64,000 nt of DNA from JACCWP01 sp963785115 (lineage in GTDB: Bacteria > Actinomycetota > Actinomycetes > Propionibacteriales > Nocardioidaceae): contig CAWATY010000006.1 of NCBI GenBank assembly GCA_963785115.1, positions 558,001 to 622,000 on the forward strand, given 5' to 3'. A program made the translations under genes and the position numbers. Positions 45,832-55,273 of the stretch are shown piece by piece. The notes under the pieces are model-generated. The model ran no database searches. It had not been told where the DNA came from and worked only from the letters and a program-made list of their open reading frames with translations. Position 1 is the first letter of the stretch; the number at the start of each line of letters is the position of its first letter.

Positions 45832-45866
45832 TGAGCGGTCGTCACCGACCGCTCATGGTCTTTTCT
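45832..45866 (+). promoter_or_regulatory. Hairpin plus T-rich run in the hppA leader
   Basis: TGAGCGGTCG and CGACCGCTCA form a perfect 10-bp stem with loop TCAC (45832-45855), followed by TGGTCTTTTCT and then the hppA ribosome-binding site GGAGG and ATG at 45880. It could terminate the upstream pair, or act as an attenuator or RBS-proximal control hairpin for the pyrophosphatase. Confidence 0.6.
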
Positions 45867-45879
45867 GGAGGAACTCGCA

Positions 45880-48252
45880 ATGTCGCGGACCACCCTTGCC
45901 GCCAGCGGCGCGGACGTCTCACTCGCCGGCGGCAACACCTCGGTGGTCGTCGCGGTCGCCCTGATCGGGCTCGTCGCGCTGGTCATGGCCGGCATCTTCC
46001 GGCAGGAGGTTCTCGCCGCCCCCGAGGGCACCGAGAACATGCAGACCATCGGCAAGGCGGTGCAGGAGGGCGCGTCCGCCTACCTCGCCCGGATGTTCCG
46101 GACCCTCGCCGTGTTCGCGGTCATCGCGTTCGCGTTGCTCCTGGTCCTGCCCGGTGACGCCGAGGTCCGGATCGGCCGCTCGTTGTTCTTCCTGGTCGGC
46201 GCGGGCTTCTCCGCCTTGATCGGCTACCTGGGCATGTGGCTCGCCGTACGCGCCAACGTCCGGGTCGCGGCGGCCGCCCAGAACGACGGCCGTGACCCGG
46301 CGATGCGGATCGCGTTCCGGACCGGCGGCACCGTCGGCATGGGCACCGTCGGCCTTGGCCTGATCGGCGCGTCGGTCGTCGTGCTCATCTACGGGGGAGA
46401 AGCCCCGGCAGTGCTCGAGGGCTTCGGGTTCGGGGCGGCGCTGCTCGCGATGTTCATGCGTGTCGGTGGCGGCATCTTCACCAAGGCGGCCGACGTCGGA
46501 GCCGACCTGGTCGGCAAGGTCGAGCAGAACATCCCCGAGGACGACCCGCGCAACGCGGCGACCATCGCCGACAACGTGGGCGACAACGTGGGTGACTGCG
46601 CCGGCATGGCGGCAGACCTGTTCGAGTCGTACGCCGTGACCCTGGTCGCCGCCCTCATCCTCGGCTCGGTGGCGTTCGGCGCCGAGGGCCTGGTCTTCCC
46701 GCTGATCGTGCCCGCGATCGGCGCGATCACCGCGATCCTGGGTGTGTACATCACCCGGCCGCGCCCCAACGAGGGCGGCCTGATCACCATCAACCGCTCG
46801 TTCTACATCTCGGCCGCCGTCTCGGCGGTGCTCTGCACGCTCGCCGCGTTCATCTACCTGCCGGGCTCGTTCGACGAGCTGACCGACAGCGGCAGCGGCA
46901 GTGGCCTGCTCGACTCGTTCGTCGGCCAGGCGATCGGCGGGGTCGACGCGCCGGACGGCGACCCGCGGGTGATAGCCGCGGTGGCCGTGATCATCGGCAT
47001 CGCACTGGCCGCGGTCATCCTCGCGCTCACCGGCTACTTCACCGGAACCGAGAACCGCCCGGTCAAGGACGTCGGCAAGACCTCGCTGACCGGCGCCGCG
47101 ACGGTGATCCTGGCGGGCCTCTCGGTCGGCTTCGAGTCCGCGGTCTACACCGCGCTGGTGATCGCCGCTGCCGTCTACGGCGCCTTCCTGCTCGGCGGGG
47201 GCGTCACGATCGTCTCGCTGTTCGCCGTCGCACTGGCCGGCTGCGGTCTGCTCACCACGGTCGGCGTCATCGTCGCGATGGACACCTTCGGCCCGGTCAG
47301 CGACAACGCCCAGGGCATCGCGGAGATGTCCGGCGACGTCGACGAGAAGGGCGCGGCGATCCTCACCGAGCTCGACGCGGTGGGCAACACCACCAAGGCG
47401 ATCACCAAGGGCATCGCGATCGCGACCGCCGTGCTGGCCGCGACCGCGCTGTTCGGGTCGTTCACCGACGCGGTGACCACCGCGGTCGAGGACGCCAACC
47501 CGGAGACGCCGGACAACGCCGACGCCCTGCTCGGCCTGCTCGGCGTCCTCAACGTCGCCAACCCGGCCAACCTGGTCGGTCTGCTCATCGGCGCGTCGGT
47601 GGTGTTCCTGTTCGCCGGGCTCGCCATCAACGCGGTCGGCCGCGCGGCCGGCGCCGTGGTCTTCGAGGTGCGCCGCCAGTTCCGCGAGATCCCCGGGATC
47701 ATGGAGGGGACCGGCCGTCCCGAGTACGGCAAGGTCGTCGACATCTGCACCCGCGACTCGCTGCGCGAGCTGGCCACGCCCGGCCTGCTGGCCATCCTCG
47801 CCCCCGTCGCCGTGGGTTTCGGGCTCGGCGCCGCGCCGCTGGGCTGCTACCTCGCCGGCGCGATCGGCACCGGCACCCTGATGGCGGTGTTCCTCGCCAA
47901 CTCCGGCGGCGCCTGGGACAACTCCAAGAAGCTCGTCGAGGACGGTCACCACGGGGGCAAGGGCTCACCCGCGCACGAGGCCACGATCATCGGCGACACG
48001 GTCGGCGACCCGTTCAAGGACACCGCCGGCCCGGCGATCAACCCGCTGCTCAAGGTGATGAACCTGGTGTCGCTGCTGATCGCTCCGGCCGTGATCGCGC
48101 TGTCGGTGGGCGTCGACGAGAACGACCCGGTACGCATCACGATCGCGGTCGTGGCCGCGCTCGTCATCGCCGCCGCGGTCTACATCTCCAAGAGGCGCCC
48201 GATCGCGATCGAGGCGTCCCCCGTCGAGGAGTCGGAGACCACCTCCGCCTGA
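45880..48252 (+). CDS. hppA: Membrane-bound proton-pumping pyrophosphatase
   Basis: A 790-residue integral membrane pyrophosphatase with about 16 segments. DVGADLVGKVEQNIPEDDP and NVGDNVGDCAGMAADLFE are the pyrophosphate-binding motifs; GGAWDNSKKLVEDG and IIGDTVGDPFKDTAGP complete the active site. Around the K+-site position the sequence reads GNTTKAITKG; a Lys there marks the K+-independent H+-pumping class. It converts pyrophosphate energy to a proton gradient. A strong GGAGG precedes the ATG. Confidence 0.96.
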   Translation: MSRTTLAASGADVSLAGGNTSVVVAVALIGLVALVMAGIFRQEVLAAPEGTENMQTIGKAVQEGASAYLARMFRTLAVFAVIAFALLLVLPGDAEVRIGRSLFFLVGAGFSALIGYLGMWLAVRANVRVAAAAQNDGRDPAMRIAFRTGGTVGMGTVGLGLIGASVVVLIYGGEAPAVLEGFGFGAALLAMFMRVGGGIFTKAADVGADLVGKVEQNIPEDDPRNAATIADNVGDNVGDCAGMAADLFESYAVTLVAALILGSVAFGAEGLVFPLIVPAIGAITAILGVYITRPRPNEGGLITINRSFYISAAVSAVLCTLAAFIYLPGSFDELTDSGSGSGLLDSFVGQAIGGVDAPDGDPRVIAAVAVIIGIALAAVILALTGYFTGTENRPVKDVGKTSLTGAATVILAGLSVGFESAVYTALVIAAAVYGAFLLGGGVTIVSLFAVALAGCGLLTTVGVIVAMDTFGPVSDNAQGIAEMSGDVDEKGAAILTELDAVGNTTKAITKGIAIATAVLAATALFGSFTDAVTTAVEDANPETPDNADALLGLLGVLNVANPANLVGLLIGASVVFLFAGLAINAVGRAAGAVVFEVRRQFREIPGIMEGTGRPEYGKVVDICTRDSLRELATPGLLAILAPVAVGFGLGAAPLGCYLAGAIGTGTLMAVFLANSGGAWDNSKKLVEDGHHGGKGSPAHEATIIGDTVGDPFKDTAGPAINPLLKVMNLVSLLIAPAVIALSVGVDENDPVRITIAVVAALVIAAAVYISKRRPIAIEASPVEESETTSA

Positions 48253-48285
48253 CCCCGGCCACTCGCCGGGTGGCGGGTGCGAAGG

Positions 48286-49431
48286 TCAGTCGCGGGTGGA
48301 GCGGCGGAGCCGCTCGCGGAGGCCTTCGGGGAGAGCCCGGAGGACCTTGCGACGCCCCGGTCCGCGCAGCCGTTCGGACATGTCGCGGACCACTCGGCGC
48401 CGACCGGTCGGCCTGGCCTCGGCCCGTTCGACCAGCATCTCGGCGATCGCGTACGCCGCCGCGTCCAGCGTCTCCGCCGAGCGGGGCGTGGCGGTGGCAC
48501 CCTCGGGGCCGTAGCGCGGGGTGAGGTCGGCGAGGTCACCGACCACGTCGTAGCCGCGGGTCCGGATCTCGTCGACCATCTCCTGGGCGGTCCGGGTGAA
48601 CCAGGGCCGCAGCTTGTCCGGGACCTGCGCCCGATCGCTGTCGACGCGCGCGCTGAGCAGCCTCTCGGCGAACCAGAACTTCACCACGGCGGCGAAGCGA
48701 GGCCACTCGAGCCGGCCGTCGAGGGCCTGGTTGACCCGTCGCAGCAGCTCGGCCTCGGCCAGGCCGAGGGACACGTTGTGGCGCGGCACTTCGGTGTCGT
48801 AGCCGTCGGCGGCGATGCCCAGGACGCTGCAGAACCTCTCCCACAGCAGCGTGGTCGACGACCCGTGCGGCGGGACGGTCACCAGGTGCACGCGCTCGGT
48901 GGGGACGTGCTGACCCCAGTGGGCCAGCACGGCCGGCACGTCCTGCTGGCGCCAGAAGATGCGGGCGGCCCGCCCCTTCCGCGCCTTCGACGTCAGCTGG
49001 CGCAGGTAGGCCGCGTAGTCGATGCTCTGGTTGTTCTTGATCATCTCCTGCCATACCGCGGGCACCTGACGGCCGAGGTCGCGCACCGTCAGCACGACGT
49101 GGACCTCCAGCCCGCTGAGGCTCCGCAGGGCGCGCTCGACTGCCGAGTCGCTGGCTCCGGCGAGCAGCTCGTGGGAGATCACCACCGCGGTGCCGGCCCA
49201 GGCCCGCGTCGCCGCTGCGACGTCGTCCCAGGCGCCCTCGGCATCGGGGTCGTCGTAACCACCGAAGTCGAGGTCGCGCAGGTCCAGCGCGGCGGCGTAG
49301 TGGGCGGCCGACGACTCACCGGGGTAGAGGACACCGTGCTGGGCCAACCGCGAGCGGTTGTTGAACAGCACCTCCTGCAGGTAGGTGGTGCCGGTCTTCG
49401 GCGCGCCGATGTGCAGGAAGACGCGGGTCAT
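48286..49431 (-). CDS. Sulfotransferase-like protein 1
   Basis: A 381-residue protein beginning MTRVFLHIGAPKTGTTYLQE, the 5'-phosphosulfate-binding loop of PAPS-dependent sulfotransferases. Further shared landmarks are VVISHELL, VHVVLTVRDLGRQVPAVWQE (3'-phosphate-binding region), VHLVTVPPHGSSTTLLWERF and GYDVVGDLADLTP. It is one of four paralogues in 7 kb with the same landmark order. There is no signal peptide, so it would act in the cytoplasm on a sugar, lipid or protein acceptor. The acceptor is unknown. The C terminus is strongly basic. Confidence 0.8.
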   Translation of the reverse strand: MTRVFLHIGAPKTGTTYLQEVLFNNRSRLAQHGVLYPGESSAAHYAAALDLRDLDFGGYDDPDAEGAWDDVAAATRAWAGTAVVISHELLAGASDSAVERALRSLSGLEVHVVLTVRDLGRQVPAVWQEMIKNNQSIDYAAYLRQLTSKARKGRAARIFWRQQDVPAVLAHWGQHVPTERVHLVTVPPHGSSTTLLWERFCSVLGIAADGYDTEVPRHNVSLGLAEAELLRRVNQALDGRLEWPRFAAVVKFWFAERLLSARVDSDRAQVPDKLRPWFTRTAQEMVDEIRTRGYDVVGDLADLTPRYGPEGATATPRSAETLDAAAYAIAEMLVERAEARPTGRRRVVRDMSERLRGPGRRKVLRALPEGLRERLRRSTRD

Positions 49432-49482
49432 GACCCGGCGAGCGTACCTGTCAGTGCGGCTTGCCCCGCTGCGGCCCGCCTG

Positions 49483-51384
49483 TCAGCGGATCCGGAAGCT
49501 GAGCACCGTGACGGAGTGCGGCGGGTACCGCAGCATCGGGGCGTGCCGGCCGACCCGCTTCGATCCCCTTACGACGTGGACGGCTCGCGGGCGCCCGGCT
49601 GTGTTGTACGTCCACGCCTTCTTGGAGACGACCGAGCGGATGCTGATCCGCTTGCCGCCGAGCGACCCGTGCCTGACCCCCAGCAGCGCCCGGACGGCAT
49701 GCCGCGGGTGCCGGTTGATGACGACCACGTACGCGTGGTGCCCCTTGGCGACGGCGAGGGTGCGCAACACGGCGTACTTGTCCTGCCCGGCCGTGCGTCG
49801 ATGGACCCCTCTGACCTGGGTGCCGAGCACTCGTCCGTTGGAGCGGACCACCCGGGCCAGCTGGCCGGAGGTGACCCCCCACGCGGACGTGGTGAACCTC
49901 GGCCGGTGGCCGATCGTGGCCCGCAGGTTGAATGCCGTCAGCGCCCCACCAGCCGCGACCCCGATGCCACGCCGCACGAAGCCCACCGCCTGGGACGCCA
50001 TGAACAACGCGTCGGACATGCCGAGGTCCCAGTGCGGAGCCCCCGGCTGGGCGTTCAGGCTGATCGCCCCGAACTCGGTCACCACCAGGGGCACGTTCCC
50101 GCGATGGTGGTGGCGCAGCTTTCGCCGCAGCTTGGGCACCAGCGACGAGGCGTGCCGCTCGGCGCCCATCAGCGCGTCGTGCGCCTCGAGCGGGCTCCGG
50201 AACTGGCGGGAGAAGAACTGGTAGGGGTGCGCGGCCAGGCAGTCGTAGGGCCGCTTACCCATGTAGCGCACGAACTCCGGGCGCGACCACTCGCTGCACA
50301 CCCGGATCGACGGGTCGACCTTCTTCATCGCGGCGCGCATCTTGCTGAACCCCGCGTGCACCGAGGTGTACGACGCCCGCACGTTCGCCTTCTCCGGCAG
50401 CGGCGCACCGTGCACGCCGTTGCCGAACGTCAACTTGCCGGTGTTGTTGTCCAGCTCGTAGACCTTGGCGTCGGGGCCGTGGTTCGTCAGTGAGTTGACC
50501 TGCGTCCACTTGTTCTTGTTGACGGTGACGCGGGCGGTGCCCGCCTTCACCGGCGGGTAGAGCAGCTCGCGCTGCTGCTGGCGACGCGCCGCTCCGTTGG
50601 GGAATCGGCAGTCCTTGCCGACCTGCTGGTTGTGCACCTTGAACGTCCGCCCGTTGACGTACTGGCGCAGCGCGGTGCCCAGCTTGTTGCTCATCCAGAA
50701 TCTCTGGTTGCGCAGGTAGGGCTCGTTGCCCAGGGTCCAGGTGTGCACGCCGAAGGGTGCCGGGTGCCCGTTGCCGCGGCGAACGTTGGCCCACGCCACG
50801 CCGCCGTTGGGGTTGCGCCCACCGAGCGGGTCGTTCATGTACTCGACCCAGGACGCTGCGTCGGTGACCGACTCGGTGAGGAACGGCATCGTGATCAGGG
50901 TCTTGGCGCCGATCTGGTTGGCGTACTGCATGTGCTCGTGGATGCCGTACAGGGCGCGCACTCCCTTGCCCGCGCGCAGCTTGCCGAAGACCTGGCAGTC
51001 GCGCTGGCGCGGAGGCCCGATGGCCTCCTTCCAGTCGAAGAAGTTGGCCCGCGACCCACCCGGGTAGCGCAGCAGCTTGATGCCTGCACCGCGAGCCGCC
51101 TGGATGGCCCGCGGCTCTGCATGGTCGGTGGTGGTGTTCCACATGCCGTACCCGCGGAACGCGAACCGGTGGTTGCTGCCCAGGACGAAGGGCGAGACGC
51201 CGGAGCCCCGGCGGCCTGCGTTCACGACCACGGCGGGGCGCCGCGCCTTGGCCACGCTCGCGCTGTCACCCTGAGCCGGATCGGCTGCCTGCCCCGCCGC
51301 CGGAACGGAGCCGGGCACGACGAAGGCCAGCTGGGCGATGGCGAGACTGGCGCCCACCAGCCCTGCTCGGCGGATTGCCCCCAT
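49483..51384 (-). CDS. Secreted GH51/GH39-like glycoside hydrolase
   Basis: A 633-residue secreted protein (signal peptide about 1-33). A clan-A (beta/alpha)8 barrel is suggested by KLLRYPGGSRANFFDWKEA, WTLGNEPYLRN (acid/base Glu after Asn) and VPLVVTEFGAISL (probable nucleophile Glu), the pattern of alpha-L-arabinofuranosidases. Between these, residues about 260-345 form an inserted, probably beta-rich segment (VNKNKWTQVNSLTNHGPDAKV). A C-terminal beta domain follows. The gene stands between sulfotransferase-like genes and is lower in GC3 with more Lys/Asn than its neighbours. GAGG precedes the ATG. Confidence 0.75.
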   Translation of the reverse strand: MGAIRRAGLVGASLAIAQLAFVVPGSVPAAGQAADPAQGDSASVAKARRPAVVVNAGRRGSGVSPFVLGSNHRFAFRGYGMWNTTTDHAEPRAIQAARGAGIKLLRYPGGSRANFFDWKEAIGPPRQRDCQVFGKLRAGKGVRALYGIHEHMQYANQIGAKTLITMPFLTESVTDAASWVEYMNDPLGGRNPNGGVAWANVRRGNGHPAPFGVHTWTLGNEPYLRNQRFWMSNKLGTALRQYVNGRTFKVHNQQVGKDCRFPNGAARRQQQRELLYPPVKAGTARVTVNKNKWTQVNSLTNHGPDAKVYELDNNTGKLTFGNGVHGAPLPEKANVRASYTSVHAGFSKMRAAMKKVDPSIRVCSEWSRPEFVRYMGKRPYDCLAAHPYQFFSRQFRSPLEAHDALMGAERHASSLVPKLRRKLRHHHRGNVPLVVTEFGAISLNAQPGAPHWDLGMSDALFMASQAVGFVRRGIGVAAGGALTAFNLRATIGHRPRFTTSAWGVTSGQLARVVRSNGRVLGTQVRGVHRRTAGQDKYAVLRTLAVAKGHHAYVVVINRHPRHAVRALLGVRHGSLGGKRISIRSVVSKKAWTYNTAGRPRAVHVVRGSKRVGRHAPMLRYPPHSVTVLSFRIR

Positions 51385-51532
51385 GGGAAGTCCTCACACA
51401 TCTCGGCGACCGGTCGGCGACCTGGCGGGTCGCCCTGCAAACCCTCGACAGGGTACGAGGCGGACGGGGCCACGTACACCGAACCCCCCAAAGCCGCCCG
51501 CTACCGACTTCTGGAGCTTCGGGTCTCGCCCG

Positions 51533-52687
51533 TCAGGCGTCGCTGGAGCGCAGGCTCGCGAGCTCGTCCTCGGAGCCGCGCAGGTAGTTGGCGAGGGCGC
51601 GGACCTGCTTGGGCTTGGGTGGCGTGCCAGCCTTGAGCAGCACCCGGTGGCAGAGCACGAGCGAGAAGTCGACCAGTGCCTGCGCGACCTCGGCCTCCTC
51701 GGTCTGGTCGGTCGGACCGGAGTCGACCTTCGGGGTGCGGGGGTCCAGGTCGGCGAGGTCCCCCACGACGCGCCAGCCGCCGTCGACCAGCTCGCTCACG
51801 ACCTCCTGCTGCATCGGGAGGATCCAGTCCAGGTCCGCGGCGGTGATCCGCAACGGCCGGCTCGGCCGGCTCTCCATCTTGCGCACCAGGTGTCGCTTGA
51901 CCACGACCGGCCAGGCGTGGTGCCGGGTGGCGTTGCCCAGGGCGGCGTTGATGCGCCGCAGGGCCTCGGTCTCCGACGGCCCCAGTGAGGGGTTGCCCCA
52001 GGTAGGGAGGGTGTTGAGGCCGCTGAGGTCGAGGCCCGCGGCCTCGCCGAACCGGCTGAGCAGCAGCGACGGGTCGGAGCCGGACGGCGGGACGGTCACG
52101 ATCGTCACCCGGTCGTTGCCGACGACCCGGCCCCACTTGCGCGCGATCGTCGGGAGGTCCTGCTGGACCCAGAAGCCCTTGCCGGGCTGGGTGTCACGCT
52201 TGTCGGGGTCGCGGACCGCCTCGGCGAACTCCGGCCAGGACCAGGTACGGCCGTTCTTGACCCGCTCCTGCCACGCCGCCGGGACCACGCGGGAGAGATC
52301 GCGGGCGGTGATCACCACGTCGACGTCGTCGGTGCCGAGGTCGTGGACGACCCGCTTGGCCTGCTGCGGCTTGGCGAAGGTGAGGAACTCCATCGAGATG
52401 GCAGCGTGCGGGCCGCGCCACTCGGTGACCTCCGTCCGCAGTCGCTCCCAGCCGTTCTTCTGCCGCGCACCCATGGCCCGCATGCCCTGCAGGTCGCGGA
52501 CGGCGTGGATCTGGTCGTCCCACTTCTTCTCGCCCGGGAAGTTGATGCCGGCCGCCGCCAGGGCGTCGCGGCCCTCCCACAGCACGTTCTGGATGTATGA
52601 GGTGCCGGTCTTGAACGCACCGACGTGCAGCACCAGGTGCAGCGGCTGCTTGCGACCTCGCTTGATGCCGGGGCTGTAGCCGATCAT
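51533..52687 (-). CDS. Sulfotransferase-like protein 2
   Basis: A 384-residue paralogue: LHVGAFKTGTSYIQNVLW (PAPS loop), HAAISMEFLTFA in place of the ISHE motif, VDVVITARDLSRVVPAAWQERVKNG, VTIVTVPPSGSDPSLLLSRF and GWRVVGDLADLDP. It is more divergent than the others (FPGEKKWDDQIHAVRDLQG near the start). GGAGG precedes its ATG, which overlaps the stop of the upstream paralogue (ATGA). Genes 4, 3 and 2 form one overlapping minus-strand chain. Confidence 0.8.
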   Translation of the reverse strand: MIGYSPGIKRGRKQPLHLVLHVGAFKTGTSYIQNVLWEGRDALAAAGINFPGEKKWDDQIHAVRDLQGMRAMGARQKNGWERLRTEVTEWRGPHAAISMEFLTFAKPQQAKRVVHDLGTDDVDVVITARDLSRVVPAAWQERVKNGRTWSWPEFAEAVRDPDKRDTQPGKGFWVQQDLPTIARKWGRVVGNDRVTIVTVPPSGSDPSLLLSRFGEAAGLDLSGLNTLPTWGNPSLGPSETEALRRINAALGNATRHHAWPVVVKRHLVRKMESRPSRPLRITAADLDWILPMQQEVVSELVDGGWRVVGDLADLDPRTPKVDSGPTDQTEEAEVAQALVDFSLVLCHRVLLKAGTPPKPKQVRALANYLRGSEDELASLRSSDA

Positions 52688-53880
52688 CCGTCACCTCCAC
52701 GCAGCACGGTGCGGGCCTTGCGCAGGGCCCGCCGGGGACGGCTCGGACCGGCTTCCTCGCCCTCGGGACGCACGCCCCGCTCGGCCGACTGGCGGGCCTG
52801 GCGCAGCCGCTCGCGCTCGTCGGCGAGCTCGAGCAGGAGCCCGGCCACGGCGTCGACACCCGCCGCGGCGACGGCGTCGGCGTCGGCACCGTCGAGGTCG
52901 GCATCCCCCGGGCCGGCGGCTGCCGGGAGCAGGTCGTCGAGATCGCCGACGACGTCGTAGCCGCGTGCACGCAGCGTCGCCACCATGTCGGTGGCCTGGT
53001 CGGCGACCAGCGAACGGATGTCGTCGGGCAGCACCAGCCGCGGTGACCCGGTGCGGGCGGCCAGCAGCTTGTGGGCCAGCCGGTCCTTGGCGATCCGCCC
53101 GTACGCGGGCATCGGCAGCCGCCCGTCGAGTGCCACGTTGACCCGCCGCAGCAGCTCGGTCTCGGGCAGCCCGAGCGAGGTGTTCTCGCGGCCGGCCGCC
53201 TCGGTGTCGTACGCCGCCGGGTCGATGCCCAGCGCGGTGGCGAAGCGCTGCCACAGCAGGTCGCGAGGTGCACCCGGGGGTGGCACGGTCACCAGGTGCA
53301 CCCGCTCGGGCGGCAGCGTCGACCCCCACCTGCGCAGCACGTCGGCGGCGTCCTGGGTCTCCCAGAACCGCGGCAGTCGCTTGCTCTTGGCTCGTGCGCG
53401 CCGCGCCTTGTCGGGGTCGAGCACGGTGTCGACGAACTGGGCGAAGCTCAGCTGCGAGCCGTGCTTGATCCGCTCCTGCCAGTCGGCCGTGACCTGACGG
53501 ACCAGGTCACGGGCCGTCATCACGACGTGCACCTCGGCCGGGTCGAGGTCGGCGATGGCGCGGGCCGCGACCTCCGCGGGGGCGGGGGCGAAGACCTCGT
53601 GCGAGATGACGACGGTGCCGGTCAGCGAGCGGGCCCGCTCCGCCACCCGCGGCCACACCCCGGCAGCCTGCGGGCGACGGGCGCCGGCGAACGGCACGTC
53701 GCGCAGGTCGAGCGCGGCGAGGAAGTGCTCGCCGGGCACCTCGGCGGCGTAGTGCACTCCCGTCCGGGCCAGCTGGTCGCGGTGCTGCCAGAGCATGCCC
53801 TGCAGGTAGGTGGTCCCGGTCTTCGCCGCCCCGATGTGCAGGTAGACCTGCGGGGGTGACCCCGCACGCTGCTCGGACAT
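52684..53880 (-). CDS. Sulfotransferase-like protein 3
   Basis: A 398-residue paralogue starting at ATG 53880 with AGGAGGAG upstream (the frame is open further but within the next gene). Landmarks: LHIGAAKTGTTYLQGMLWQ, VVISHEVFAP, VHVVMTARDLVRQVTADWQERIKHG, VHLVTVPPPGAPRDLLWQRF and GYDVVGDLDDLLP. The last about 60 residues are a charged, coiled-coil-like segment (LLLELADERERLRQARQSAE) not found in copy 1. Its start overlaps the stop of copy 4 by one base (TGATG). Confidence 0.82.
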   Translation of the reverse strand: MSEQRAGSPPQVYLHIGAAKTGTTYLQGMLWQHRDQLARTGVHYAAEVPGEHFLAALDLRDVPFAGARRPQAAGVWPRVAERARSLTGTVVISHEVFAPAPAEVAARAIADLDPAEVHVVMTARDLVRQVTADWQERIKHGSQLSFAQFVDTVLDPDKARRARAKSKRLPRFWETQDAADVLRRWGSTLPPERVHLVTVPPPGAPRDLLWQRFATALGIDPAAYDTEAAGRENTSLGLPETELLRRVNVALDGRLPMPAYGRIAKDRLAHKLLAARTGSPRLVLPDDIRSLVADQATDMVATLRARGYDVVGDLDDLLPAAAGPGDADLDGADADAVAAAGVDAVAGLLLELADERERLRQARQSAERGVRPEGEEAGPSRPRRALRKARTVLRGGDG

Positions 53881-55230
53881 CACGCTCCTCCTGACCCGCC
53901 GGCCGGCGGCCGGTCGTGGCTCTCGCCGCGGCGACCGCGCACCATCCGGTAGACGCCGAGCAGCCAACGCAGCGGGCGCAGCTGGCCGGACAGCTCGACG
54001 ACCAGCCGGCGCACCCGTACACCCGGCGGGAGGTCCCGGTGCTCGCGCAGCCGTCCCTCCGCCGCGTCCAGCCGGCGCTGGAGGTCCACCCGCTCCTGCT
54101 CCAGCTCGGCCAGGAAGTCACCGCGCTCGGCCACGTCGTCGAGCACCTGCTGGCGCTCGTCCTGCACCCGGCCGAGCTCGTGCAGCAGCCGGGCGATGCT
54201 CGCAACAGCGACCTTGACGACGGCGCCGGGTGGGACCGCGTCGGGCGGGTGCACGTCGGGCTCGGACGTCCCGGGCTCGGGCGGCACGAGCTCGTCGAGG
54301 TCGCCGACGACCGTGCAGCCGGACTCCGCCAGCGCCTTGCGCCAGGCGATTGCCTGCGCGTGCAGCGTGCCCGCCACCTCGATCGGCACCCGGATCCGGG
54401 CGTCGGCGGCCTTCTGCGGGGCGAGCACGCGGTGCGCGAACACGCCCTTGAGCAGCTCGTCGCGCTGGTCGATGCGCAGCGGGTGGGACAGCAGGTCGAC
54501 GTTGACGCGGCGCAGCAGCGCCGTGGTCACGGTGTCCAGGGACGGGTTGTTGTCCTGCACGTCGAGGTCGACGCCGTCGGACTCGATCGCGCAGGCCTCG
54601 GCGAAACGGCGCCACAGCAAGGTGGGCTCGGCGCCGCTGGGCGGGACGGTCACCACGCAGACGCACGGCGCCGACACGGCGGCGGCCCAGCGGGCGACGA
54701 TGTCCGGCACGTCCTGGGCGAGCTGGAACCACCGCGAGGCCTCGTGGGCGTGCTCGGGGTCGCTGAGCAGCTCCCAGAACTCCGCGAACGTCTTGACCCG
54801 CCCGTGCTTGACGTTCTCCTGCCACTCGGCCGGCACCTGGCGCATCAGGTCCCGGGCGGTCACGACGACGGTGACCGGCCGGGGGGCGAAGGCGGCGACC
54901 GCCGTACGGGCGTCCTCGGCGCTGGCACCGCTGAACATCTCGTGGCTGATCAGCACGGTTCTCGGGCCACGACCGCGTCTCGTCGACGAGCTTGTCCCAC
55001 TGGCCGGGCGATCGGGGGTGCGGCTCGCCTCCCCAGCCCGAGTGGGTGAGGTCGAGCGCGGCGAGGAACGCGGAGTCGGGAGCGTCTCCGGGAACCAGTA
55101 CCTCGCGCTCGCGCAGCAGGTCACGGTTGCGCCACAGCACGTCCTGCAGATAGGTGGTGCCGGTCTTGGGGGTGCCCACGTGCAGGACCACCCGACTCGC
55201 CCCGGCGTCGGGGCCCGCTTGCCGGCTCAC
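53880..55230 (-). pseudogene. Sulfotransferase-like protein 4, frameshifted as read
   Basis: The 5' part (GTG 55230: VSRQAGPDAGASR, then LHVGTPKTGTTYLQDVLW to WDKLVDETRSW) and the 3' part (PRTVLISHEMFSGAS, VTVVVTARDLMRQVPAEWQE, VTVPPSGAEPTLLWRRF, VVGDLDELVPP) are in different frames. The join falls at 54963-54967, where the plus strand reads CTCGGGCCAC. Deleting one G gives a continuous about 449-residue protein. The C terminus adds a long coiled-coil segment (LLHELGRVQDERQQVLDD to LQRRLDAAEGRLREH). First gene of the overlapping chain of paralogues. Confidence 0.75.
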
Positions 55231-55273
55231 TGCGTGGAGCCTAGCCAAGCCCGGCGCCCCTACGCTCCGGGGT

